A stretch of DNA of 64,000 nt from an uncultured Alphaproteobacteria bacterium (GTDB taxonomy: Bacteria > Pseudomonadota > Alphaproteobacteria > HIMB59 > GCA-002718135), in contig CACNHT010000001.1 of NCBI GenBank assembly GCA_902620285.1, positions 45,599-109,598 of the forward strand, given 5' to 3'. The translations under genes were made by a program, and so were the position numbers. Under the pieces are notes generated by a model. That model worked only from the letters and a program-made list of their open reading frames with translations. It did no database searches and was not told the origin of the DNA. Below, piece by piece: positions 29,072-37,628 of this stretch. Position 1 is the first letter of the stretch, and every line of letters begins with the position of its first letter.

Positions 29072-30353
29072 ATTTTCAATTTTTGTACTGCAGTTATTGT
29101 TATTAATCATAACGCTCACTTTAATTTTTACTAATCCATTTATTGTATCCTTAGATATAGGAAATTTAAAATATTCTTTTTCTTCAAATTTATTTGCTGT
29201 TGTTTTTATATCTTTTATTTTCCTATTATATTTACTGTTTTATTTATTTTACCGATCAAGACTTTCACTTAGTAAATATTTCTTAAAAAATAAATATAAT
29301 AAAATTGAAAAAGGTTACTTACACTTTGTCGACGCAATGATAGCTGTTGCAAACAAAGACAACAAGACAGCTTTAAAATCACATAAAAAAATGGTTAGTT
29401 ATCTTAAAAATGATCCATCATTATCTCTGTTACTAAAGTCTGAAGTTTTAAAGATTGAAAAAAAATTTCCAGAATTAAACAATGTTTATGAAGATATGAT
29501 TAAATCAAAGAAAACTGAAACACTTGGATATAGAGGTTTAATGGAACAAAATTTAAGAAATCAAGATTATCACCATGCATTCTTATATGGAGAAAAATTA
29601 TTTTCAATAAATCCAAATATTGAAAAACTTTATGACACACTAATATTTATTGCTGCAAAAACAAAAAACTGGAATCAAATAATTTTATTATCAGATAAAG
29701 CTTTTTCAAATAAAATAATAAGTAAAAATGATTTAAATGAAAATAAATCAATAGGATTTTATGAGATAGCTAAAATAAAATATGATAGTGATATTAAGGA
29801 CTCTTTAAAAAATATTTTGAAAGCAGTAGACATGAAAAAAAATTTTCCTCCATATATAAAACTTCATTTGGAAATTACTGCTGCCTTAAATGACAAACGA
29901 AACCTTAAAAAATTAATCAAGAAATATTGGAGTTTAAATCCGAGTTCTTTACTTCGCATTATCATAATAAAAATACTTAATGATAATGATCTTACCGATA
30001 TAAAATTTATAAATGAAATAATTAAAAATAATGCTGGCGAAGAAGAATCCAAAAAACTTTTAATTTATTTTGCTATTAAAAATTTAAAATGGGATATTGC
30101 TAGGGATAATATTATTGGAATGATTGGCTCTAATCCTTCTAGGGATATCTGTTATTTAATGTCAGATATAGAACTTGGAGAAAATAATGATAAGCAAAAA
30201 AGTGATGCTTGGATAATGAGAGCTGAAAATGCTAAATTAGAAAATTGTTGGATATGTAGAATTACAAATCAGTCACAAGAAGAATGGAGCTCTTTATCTA
30301 ACTCTGGTAATTATAATTCTCTTGTTTGGTCGTCTCCAATGATGATAAGATAA
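29064..30353 (+). CDS. hemY: HemY-like protein (HemY N domain, TPR)
   Basis: Two N-terminal TM helices; KYFLKNKYNKIEKGYLHFVDAMIAVANKDNKTALKSHKKM; C-terminal CWICRITNQSQEEWSSLSNSGNYNSLVW. Confidence 0.8.
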   Translation: MYRFSIFVLQLLLLIITLTLIFTNPFIVSLDIGNLKYSFSSNLFAVVFISFIFLLYLLFYLFYRSRLSLSKYFLKNKYNKIEKGYLHFVDAMIAVANKDNKTALKSHKKMVSYLKNDPSLSLLLKSEVLKIEKKFPELNNVYEDMIKSKKTETLGYRGLMEQNLRNQDYHHAFLYGEKLFSINPNIEKLYDTLIFIAAKTKNWNQIILLSDKAFSNKIISKNDLNENKSIGFYEIAKIKYDSDIKDSLKNILKAVDMKKNFPPYIKLHLEITAALNDKRNLKKLIKKYWSLNPSSLLRIIIIKILNDNDLTDIKFINEIIKNNAGEEESKKLLIYFAIKNLKWDIARDNIIGMIGSNPSRDICYLMSDIELGENNDKQKSDAWIMRAENAKLENCWICRITNQSQEEWSSLSNSGNYNSLVWSSPMMIR

Positions 30354-30366
30354 AATAGCAATTGAT

Positions 30367-31062
30367 ATGAAATTAAATTTTTTTATAGGATATGATTCTA
30401 AAGAGGATATTGCATACAGAGTTTGTAAGTATTCACTTTTAAAGCGCACCAAAGCAGATGTAAATGTAATATCTTTAAAACTCGATGAGCTTATTGCTAA
30501 AAACTTATACACTAGAAGCATTGATCCTTTAGCATCTACACAATTTACTTATTCTAGGTTTTTAGTTCCAAAACTAACAAATTATGAAGGTTGGGCAGTT
30601 TTCTGTGACTGTGATTTTATTTTTTTAGGTGATGTATCCAACTTATTTAAAAATCTTGATGAAAATAAAGCTGTTTACTGCGTTAAGCATGACTATACAC
30701 CCAAAGAGAAACATAAAATGGATGGACAAAAACAAACAATATATCCAAGAAAAAATTGGTCTAGCTTTATTTTATATAATTGTTCTCATCCAAGTACAAA
30801 AAAACTCACTCTTGATAAAGTTAATAATGAAACAGGTGCATATCTACATCAATTTAAATGGTGTGAAGATGATGAAATTGGATCTTTAGACGAAAGATGG
30901 AATTGGTTAGAGGGATGGACTTCAGGCCACAATGAAGATAAACCCTACGCAGTTCATTATACTAGAGGAGGACCATGGTTTTCTGAATGGCAGGACGTTG
31001 AATTTGCAAAAGAATGGCTTACAGAAAGAGATGAATATCTCTCCAATAAATTTAAATCATAG
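30367..31062 (+). CDS. Glycosyltransferase (GT8-like)
   Basis: FFIGYDSKEDIAYRVCKYSLLKR; WAVFCDCDFIFLGDVSNLF (DxD); VHYTRGGPWF. Confidence 0.72.
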   Translation: MKLNFFIGYDSKEDIAYRVCKYSLLKRTKADVNVISLKLDELIAKNLYTRSIDPLASTQFTYSRFLVPKLTNYEGWAVFCDCDFIFLGDVSNLFKNLDENKAVYCVKHDYTPKEKHKMDGQKQTIYPRKNWSSFILYNCSHPSTKKLTLDKVNNETGAYLHQFKWCEDDEIGSLDERWNWLEGWTSGHNEDKPYAVHYTRGGPWFSEWQDVEFAKEWLTERDEYLSNKFKS

Positions 31063-32842
31063 ATTTTAAATAATTTACTAAATTTGTAGATCCTTTTAAA
31101 AAAACCTCTCTTTCAATTAATTCCACAGAATTATACCAAGGTGTTTTATTATTCTTCTGATTCCAATAATGAAAAAGTGCATAGTTATCTGGTTTTATAA
31201 GTAATGTTTTTACTCCTAGACTGCCTGCTAGGTGAGCCGTACTATTGCTCACTGTTATAAAGATGTCTAGTGACTTTAAAAGTGAAGCTATACCGTCAAA
31301 ATCATTATAAAGATCTAAATCTTCTATATTCAGAAGTTCATTTTTTTTATTATTGAAATTATTAATTTCATCAGCAACATCACCGTATTGTAAATTAAAA
31401 ACATTACAATTTTGTAACTTAAATACGTCCTTAAAGTCATCTAACTCTAATGATTTGTCAGATGCGTATCTATTATTAAAACTTTTCCATGAAATTCCAA
31501 TATTATATTTATTTTCATATTTAGATAACTTACTTTGTATTTCTGTATATTTTTTTTGATCTATTTTTAGGAATGGTTCATCAAAAAAATTTTCTAATCT
31601 TTTACGATAATATTTACCCAAGCTTCCCGCATACAAAACATAATCAATTTTTTCTAATTCATAATCATCATTTGAAATACTTCCAAGTTCAACAAAACTA
31701 TTACTATATTTTGGAAACGATCTTTTAAATAAATCTAATAATCTTGGATCACATTCTATAGTAACATTTTCTAAAGTTTTTAGAAGATCACCATACATTG
31801 AGCCATAAAGAATTTCATCTCCAACACCCTGTTCTCTTACAACCAAAAATTTATTTTTAGAGTTATTTAAAATTTTTTTTCTAAATATTTTTTTATTTAA
31901 TCTTTCAATATTTTTATTCTTTTTAACAAATTCATTCAACTTTAGTCTTCCATCAAAATAATTCCAACCTTTTTCAAAATCATGATCTTTTAAATAAATA
32001 AATGACAATGTTTTTTGTATATCGCCATCATCTGGTTTTATCTTTAATGCTTTGAAACTATTATTTCTCGCATCTTCATTAATGCCTAAATCAAAAAAAG
32101 TTTTTGATAAATTATTATAAACATATGGATTGTTTGGATTTAAATTAATGGCTTTTTTATAATAATATATAGCTTTATCATTTTTTCCTTCTTCTCTATA
32201 AAAACCAGCAATATTATTTATAATATGGTAAGAATTTCCGTCTCTTTCTAATGCAAATAAAAAAAATTTTTCCGCATTTTTTGTGTCACGTTTCTCATGA
32301 TAAACTCTACCTAATGAATTTAGTGCGGATAAATTATTTGGATCAAATTCTAAGATATCATTAAAGATTTTTATAGCCATTTTATAATCTCTTTCAGCAA
32401 AGGAACACTGACCTAAAATATTAAGAGCAATTAAATCTTTACTATTTTTAATTAGATAATATTCACATATTTCACGAGAAATTTGAATATTGTTTAATTT
32501 TAAACATGCAAAAGCTTTATCTTTGTGAACGTTTTCAATTTGTTGAATTTTTAATATTTTATCTATTATATTTAATGCTTCGTAGTATTTTTCTTCCGAG
32601 AAAAAAATATTATAAAGATTAATCATAGCCTTTATATTTTTTTCAAACTTAATTAAATAATTGTAGTTAATCTTTGCCTCTTCATTTAAATTAAGTTTTT
32701 GCTGAATTACTGCCAAATTGTAACGTAATAAATTATCATCTTTATTTTTTTTAAAAATTTTTAATAATTCTCTGTAACTATCTAGCTTGTTCCCAGATTC
32801 AAACTTTCTAAGAAGACTATTAATTTGAAAATTTAAATTCAT
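31052..32842 (-). CDS. TPR protein with C-terminal GT9/GT41-like glycosyltransferase domain
   Basis: Multiple TPRs (NPYVYNNLSKTFFDLGINEDARNNSFKALKIKPDD); FLVVREQGVGDEILYGSMY; YNIGISWKS; FITVSNSTAHLAGSLGVKTLLI. Confidence 0.82.
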   Translation of the reverse strand: MNLNFQINSLLRKFESGNKLDSYRELLKIFKKNKDDNLLRYNLAVIQQKLNLNEEAKINYNYLIKFEKNIKAMINLYNIFFSEEKYYEALNIIDKILKIQQIENVHKDKAFACLKLNNIQISREICEYYLIKNSKDLIALNILGQCSFAERDYKMAIKIFNDILEFDPNNLSALNSLGRVYHEKRDTKNAEKFFLFALERDGNSYHIINNIAGFYREEGKNDKAIYYYKKAINLNPNNPYVYNNLSKTFFDLGINEDARNNSFKALKIKPDDGDIQKTLSFIYLKDHDFEKGWNYFDGRLKLNEFVKKNKNIERLNKKIFRKKILNNSKNKFLVVREQGVGDEILYGSMYGDLLKTLENVTIECDPRLLDLFKRSFPKYSNSFVELGSISNDDYELEKIDYVLYAGSLGKYYRKRLENFFDEPFLKIDQKKYTEIQSKLSKYENKYNIGISWKSFNNRYASDKSLELDDFKDVFKLQNCNVFNLQYGDVADEINNFNNKKNELLNIEDLDLYNDFDGIASLLKSLDIFITVSNSTAHLAGSLGVKTLLIKPDNYALFHYWNQKNNKTPWYNSVELIEREVFLKGSTNLVNYLKSMI

Positions 32843-34625
32843 TTCCTTTTTCTAAAATATTATTGATTACATTAACTGTCTCATTAATTGTTTTTTCGAT
32901 TCCTAAAACTTTTATGTTTTTATACCAAATTGAAGAACCAGTTTGTGTATTCCAATAGTAATAAGTAGATGATTTTTTTGGGCAAATTAGTATTGTTGGT
33001 ATACCTAAGGCTCCAGCAAAATGTGCTGTTGAATTACTTACAGTAATAAATAAATCTAAATTTTTTAGCAATCCCATACATGACTCAATATCATTAAATA
33101 AATCTAAATCGCTAAACACTTCCAAGTATTTGTTTTGCTCAAATATATATTTTTTGTCTGAATCAATATCCCCATATTGTAAATTAATAATTAATCTGTT
33201 TTCCATAAACAATGGCTCAAAATCTTTAATCGATAATGATTTCAAACTACCATAAATATTTACAACACTTTTCCAAGATATACCTATTTTCAATTTATCT
33301 TTATGATTGTTTAGTTTTTCTCTGTAGTTATGAACAATATCTTCTCTTGCAGTTAAATAATGAATATAGTCAAAATCACTTTTATTTTTTCTGAAAAATT
33401 TGATTAAACTTCCTGCATATATAATTTTATTAAAATCAGATGCACTAGAGTTTTTTGAGTAATACCCATCTTCTACAAATATTTCTTTTCCAAATGATCG
33501 ATCAAAAATAGGTACTAATCTTTTATCGGCTTCTATTTTAAGATTTTTAAATTTATTTATAATATCAGGATATATTGAACTAAATAAAACTTCCTCACCT
33601 ATCCCTTGTTCTCTTAAAACAAGTAATTTGTCATCTTTATCAATAGTTAAATTTTTAAATAAATTATTTTTAATCAAATCAAAATTACTTAACTTATCTT
33701 TATTTTTTTCTATTAATAACCGTGAATCAAATAATTCCCAGGAGTCCTCAAAATTATTTATTTTTAATTGTAATGTACAATATGCATATATTAATTTGTA
33801 ATCATAGGGATTAATTTTTATTGCTCTATCATAGAATATTTTTGCTTCTTTTTCTTTACTATCTCTGCAGTAGCATATAGCTAAATTTGAAATTATTTCT
33901 TGATTATTTGGTTCTAAACTTAAAGCTTCATTATAATGTTTCACTGCACCAACAATATTATCTTGAAGGCTTAGAACATTAGCTAAATTCATTAGGGTTG
34001 ATACATTTTTTTTATCAAGGTCATAGGCGCTATCGAAGCTTTTTTTTGCTTCATCTAGTTTTTCTAACTCAAGTAAACAAGCGCCTAAATTATTGTAGCT
34101 ATCTATGTATCGATCATTTATTTTTAAAGCTGTATTAAAGAAATTTTTAGCTTCCTCAAAAAAATTATTTTTAAGATATATTAAGCCTTTAATATTGTAA
34201 CCAAAGTAATCGTCATCTTTTAAGTTTGAAATATTCTCAATGCATTTCTTTGCTTCAATATAATCTTTCTTTAAAAAATAAATGTAGGATTTGTCACGTA
34301 AAGCGTTATAATTTTTATTATCTTTTTCAAGTATAGAATTAATTTTTTCTAACGCCTGATCAAGCAAACCTTTTCTTAGAAGTAATTTATATAATTGAGA
34401 AAGGTATAAAATGTTATTTTTATCAATGAACAAAATTTTTTTTAAAGCATTAATAGATGTATCTATGTCACCAACTTTCATAGATATTTGATAGAATATA
34501 TTTTGAACGCTTATATTTTTATTATATTTTTCAGATAATTTTTTAATATCCTTTAAAGCAATTTCCTTATTTACATTTTTGAATGTATCAATAATTTTTT
34601 TAAGTTTATTTTCTAAGTTAGACAT
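32820..34625 (-). CDS. TPR protein with C-terminal GT9/GT41-like glycosyltransferase domain, paralog of the next gene (ORF track start 34703; ATG at 34625 likely)
   Basis: TPR repeats; LLVLREQGIGEEVLFSSIYPDI; LKIGISWKSVV; LFITVSNSTAHFAGALGIPTILICPKKS. Confidence 0.82.
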   Translation of the reverse strand: MSNLENKLKKIIDTFKNVNKEIALKDIKKLSEKYNKNISVQNIFYQISMKVGDIDTSINALKKILFIDKNNILYLSQLYKLLLRKGLLDQALEKINSILEKDNKNYNALRDKSYIYFLKKDYIEAKKCIENISNLKDDDYFGYNIKGLIYLKNNFFEEAKNFFNTALKINDRYIDSYNNLGACLLELEKLDEAKKSFDSAYDLDKKNVSTLMNLANVLSLQDNIVGAVKHYNEALSLEPNNQEIISNLAICYCRDSKEKEAKIFYDRAIKINPYDYKLIYAYCTLQLKINNFEDSWELFDSRLLIEKNKDKLSNFDLIKNNLFKNLTIDKDDKLLVLREQGIGEEVLFSSIYPDIINKFKNLKIEADKRLVPIFDRSFGKEIFVEDGYYSKNSSASDFNKIIYAGSLIKFFRKNKSDFDYIHYLTAREDIVHNYREKLNNHKDKLKIGISWKSVVNIYGSLKSLSIKDFEPLFMENRLIINLQYGDIDSDKKYIFEQNKYLEVFSDLDLFNDIESCMGLLKNLDLFITVSNSTAHFAGALGIPTILICPKKSSTYYYWNTQTGSSIWYKNIKVLGIEKTINETVNVINNILEKGNEFKFSN

Positions 34626-34656
34626 AAAAAAAACCCAGTCTTTAAAAGACTGGGTA
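34626..34656 (-). terminator. Rho-independent terminator of the Bax inhibitor-1 gene
   Basis: Minus strand ACCCAGTCTTTTAAAGACTGGGTTTTTTTT; U-tract directly followed by ATG of the TPR-glycosyltransferase gene. Confidence 0.9.
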
Positions 34657-34686
34657 TAATAAAAAGATATTTGGGTTTTAAAAGAA

Positions 34687-35436
34687 TTATCTTCTTTGAC
34701 CAAATAATTGTAGCAATAAAATGAATAAATTGATGAAGTCCAAATACAATTTTAATGCACCCATCAATGCTTTTTTTGATCCTATTTCTTCACTATCACC
34801 ACCATAATACATATTCTTTATGTTTTGTGTATCATATGCAGTCAAACCCACAAAAACTAAAACACCTACAACTGAAATTACAAAAGCCATAAGCCCTGAT
34901 TGGAAAAATATGTTTACTACACTTGCTATAATTACACCAATTAGGCCCATAAACAAAAAGCCACCCAGTTTAGTTAAATCTCTTTTAGTTGTGTATCCAT
35001 AAAGACTCATTGCACCAAAAGTACCAGCAGTTATAAAAAACACTCTTGCAATTGACTCTCCTGTAAATTGAATAAATATTGATGCCATTGATAAACCCAT
35101 TACCGAAGCAAAAATCCAAAATGTTATTTGAGCTGCAGAAGATGACATTTTATTTATTCTTGCACTTAAATAAAAAACAAAACCAAGAGGTGCAAGCATT
35201 ATAACCCATGCGAGGCCTGAGTTGAATAGCGTGTTACCAAGAGGGGTTAAAACAACACCTTGTGGTAAATAAGCCTCAACTGATGCTTTTCCAAAAAAAT
35301 AAGCAATGAAACCGGTAAGAACTAAACCTGTAGTCATATAATTGTAGACTTTAAGCATATACGCTCTTAAGCCTTCATCAATTACTGCCTGATCTACTGA
35401 TTTAGTATAAGATCGTTGATTAAAGTCTAAAGCCAT
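34687..35436 (-). CDS. Bax inhibitor-1 / YccA family membrane protein
   Basis: Seven TM-like segments; VFVGLTAYDTQNIKNMYYGG; ALKLYLDFINLFILLLQLFG. Confidence 0.95.
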   Translation of the reverse strand: MALDFNQRSYTKSVDQAVIDEGLRAYMLKVYNYMTTGLVLTGFIAYFFGKASVEAYLPQGVVLTPLGNTLFNSGLAWVIMLAPLGFVFYLSARINKMSSSAAQITFWIFASVMGLSMASIFIQFTGESIARVFFITAGTFGAMSLYGYTTKRDLTKLGGFLFMGLIGVIIASVVNIFFQSGLMAFVISVVGVLVFVGLTAYDTQNIKNMYYGGDSEEIGSKKALMGALKLYLDFINLFILLLQLFGQRR

Positions 35437-35507
35437 AATTTCTCCTTTTAATTATTATTAATATCGCTATAAATCTGACAATTTCAAGGTATTTTGTTAA
35501 AATTAGT

Positions 35508-36557
35508 ATGAAGTATAGAAAACTAGGGACCACAAATTTAGACGTAAGCGTTATTTGTCTCGGTACCATGACGTGGGGAGAACAAAACAATCAGGATGAT
35601 GGCTTTAATCAAATGGATTATGCTGTTGAAAGAGGAGTAAATTTTTTTGATACAGCTGAGGTTTATTCCATACCAACCAGAGCTGAAACGTATGGCAAAA
35701 CAGAGGAAATTATTGGAAATTGGTTTGCTCAAAATAATAAAAGAAAAGATGTAATTTTGGCAACTAAAATTTGTGCAAAAAGTGAAGGTAACAACTGGAT
35801 AAGAGATGGGGGGCCCAATCTCATTTTTGATAAAAAAAATATTAATGCTGCAATTGATGGTAGTCTTAAAAGATTAAAGACTGATTATATTGATTTATAC
35901 CAACTTCACGCACCAGAAAGAAAAGTTCCAAAGTTTGGAAAATTAGATTTTGAATATGACCCAGAGGACTCATGGGTTGAGTTAGAAGAAGTCTTATATT
36001 GTCTTAAAGATTTAGTTAAGCAAGGAAAAGTAAGGCACATAGGTGTATCTAATGAAACACCTTGGGGTGTTATGAAATATATGAAATTATCAGAAGAAAA
36101 AAATTTACCGCGCATGATGTCTATTCAAAATGTTTATAGTTTAGTAAATAGAATTTTTGACATCCATAATTCTGAAGTTTCAATTAGAGAAAATTGTGGT
36201 TTACTTGCTTATTCACCTTTAGCAGGAGGAAGATTAAGTGGAAAATATATTGGTGGAAAAAATCCACCTAATACAAGATTTACATTATGGGCTAATCGCT
36301 TTGATAGACACAATACGATGAGAGGAGAACATGCAATTGAGAAATATGTTAATCTTGCTAAGAAGCATGGCATAGCCCCATCTACATTTGCTAATGCTTT
36401 TGTGAATGATCGTCCTTTTGTAACTAGTAACATTATTGGGGCCACAACAATGGATCAGCTTAAAGAAAATATCGATAGTATTGATATAACCTTAACTAAT
36501 GATATTTTAAAGGAGATTGAAGACATTCATCTTTATGATCCAAACCCTTGCGTGTAA
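35508..36557 (+). CDS. Aldo/keto reductase (Tas/YghZ-like), copy 1
   Basis: MKYRKLGTTNLDVSVICLGTMTWGEQN; FFDTAEVY; GLLAYSPLAGGRLSGKY; SNIIGATTMDQLKENI. Confidence 0.92.
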   Translation: MKYRKLGTTNLDVSVICLGTMTWGEQNNQDDGFNQMDYAVERGVNFFDTAEVYSIPTRAETYGKTEEIIGNWFAQNNKRKDVILATKICAKSEGNNWIRDGGPNLIFDKKNINAAIDGSLKRLKTDYIDLYQLHAPERKVPKFGKLDFEYDPEDSWVELEEVLYCLKDLVKQGKVRHIGVSNETPWGVMKYMKLSEEKNLPRMMSIQNVYSLVNRIFDIHNSEVSIRENCGLLAYSPLAGGRLSGKYIGGKNPPNTRFTLWANRFDRHNTMRGEHAIEKYVNLAKKHGIAPSTFANAFVNDRPFVTSNIIGATTMDQLKENIDSIDITLTNDILKEIEDIHLYDPNPCV

Positions 36558-36575
36558 AAATTATGAATTTAAAAA

Positions 36576-37628
36576 ATGAAATATAGAAAATTAGGCAATA
36601 CAGATATTGATGTAAGTGTCATTTGTTTAGGTACAATGACTTTTGGTGAACAAAATAGTCAACAAGATGGTTTCGATCAAATGGATTATGCTGTTGAAAG
36701 AGGAGTGAATTTTTTTGATACTGCAGAACTATACGCAGTCATGCCTAGAAAAGAAACTTATGGTAAAACTGAGGAGATAGTTGGTAATTGGTTTCAAGAA
36801 AAGAAAAACAGAGATAAAATAATTCTAGCCTCAAAAATAGCCTCTAAATCAGATGGTCTTGAGTGGATTAGAGAAGGATCAAAAAATCTTGGTTTTGATA
36901 AAAAAAATATGAATGCTGCAATAGATGCAAGTCTTAAAAGATTAAAGACTGATTATATTGATTTATACCAATTACATTGGCCTGAGAGAAAAGTTCCAAA
37001 ATTTGGAATTTTAGATTTTGAATACGATGCCAGTGATAATGATTGGACTACCGTTGAAGAAGTTTTATATAACTTAGACCAGCTTGTAAAAGCAGGAAAG
37101 GTTAGATATGTAGGTTTATCTAATGAGACACCTTGGGGTGTTATGAAATATCTTCAATTATCTAAAGAAAAAAATTTACCACGCATGATGTCTATCCAGA
37201 ATGTTTATAGTTTAGTAAATAGAATTTTTGACATCCATAATTCCGAAGTATCAATCAGAGAGAATTGTGGCTTACTAGCTTATTCACCTTTAGCAGGAGG
37301 AAGATTAAGTGGAAAATATATTGGAGGTAAAAATCCAAAAAAAGCAAGGTATACTCTTTGGCCAAGAAGATTTTCAAGACACCATACTGAAAGAGGTGAA
37401 CATGCTATTGAACAATATGTTAATCTTGCGCATAAACTTGGTATAGCTCCATCTACATTTGCCAATGCTTTTGTGAATGATCGTCCCTTTGTAACAAGCA
37501 ATATTATTGGAGCAACAACAATGGAACAACTTAAAGAAAACATCGATAGTATTGATATTACTTTATCTAAAGAAGTTTTAAAAGAGATTGAAGATATTCA
37601 TTTATCAGACCCAAACCCATGTGTTTAG
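36576..37628 (+). CDS. Aldo/keto reductase (Tas/YghZ-like), copy 2
   Basis: Same motifs as copy 1, 18 bp downstream. Confidence 0.92.
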   Translation: MKYRKLGNTDIDVSVICLGTMTFGEQNSQQDGFDQMDYAVERGVNFFDTAELYAVMPRKETYGKTEEIVGNWFQEKKNRDKIILASKIASKSDGLEWIREGSKNLGFDKKNMNAAIDASLKRLKTDYIDLYQLHWPERKVPKFGILDFEYDASDNDWTTVEEVLYNLDQLVKAGKVRYVGLSNETPWGVMKYLQLSKEKNLPRMMSIQNVYSLVNRIFDIHNSEVSIRENCGLLAYSPLAGGRLSGKYIGGKNPKKARYTLWPRRFSRHHTERGEHAIEQYVNLAHKLGIAPSTFANAFVNDRPFVTSNIIGATTMEQLKENIDSIDITLSKEVLKEIEDIHLSDPNPCV

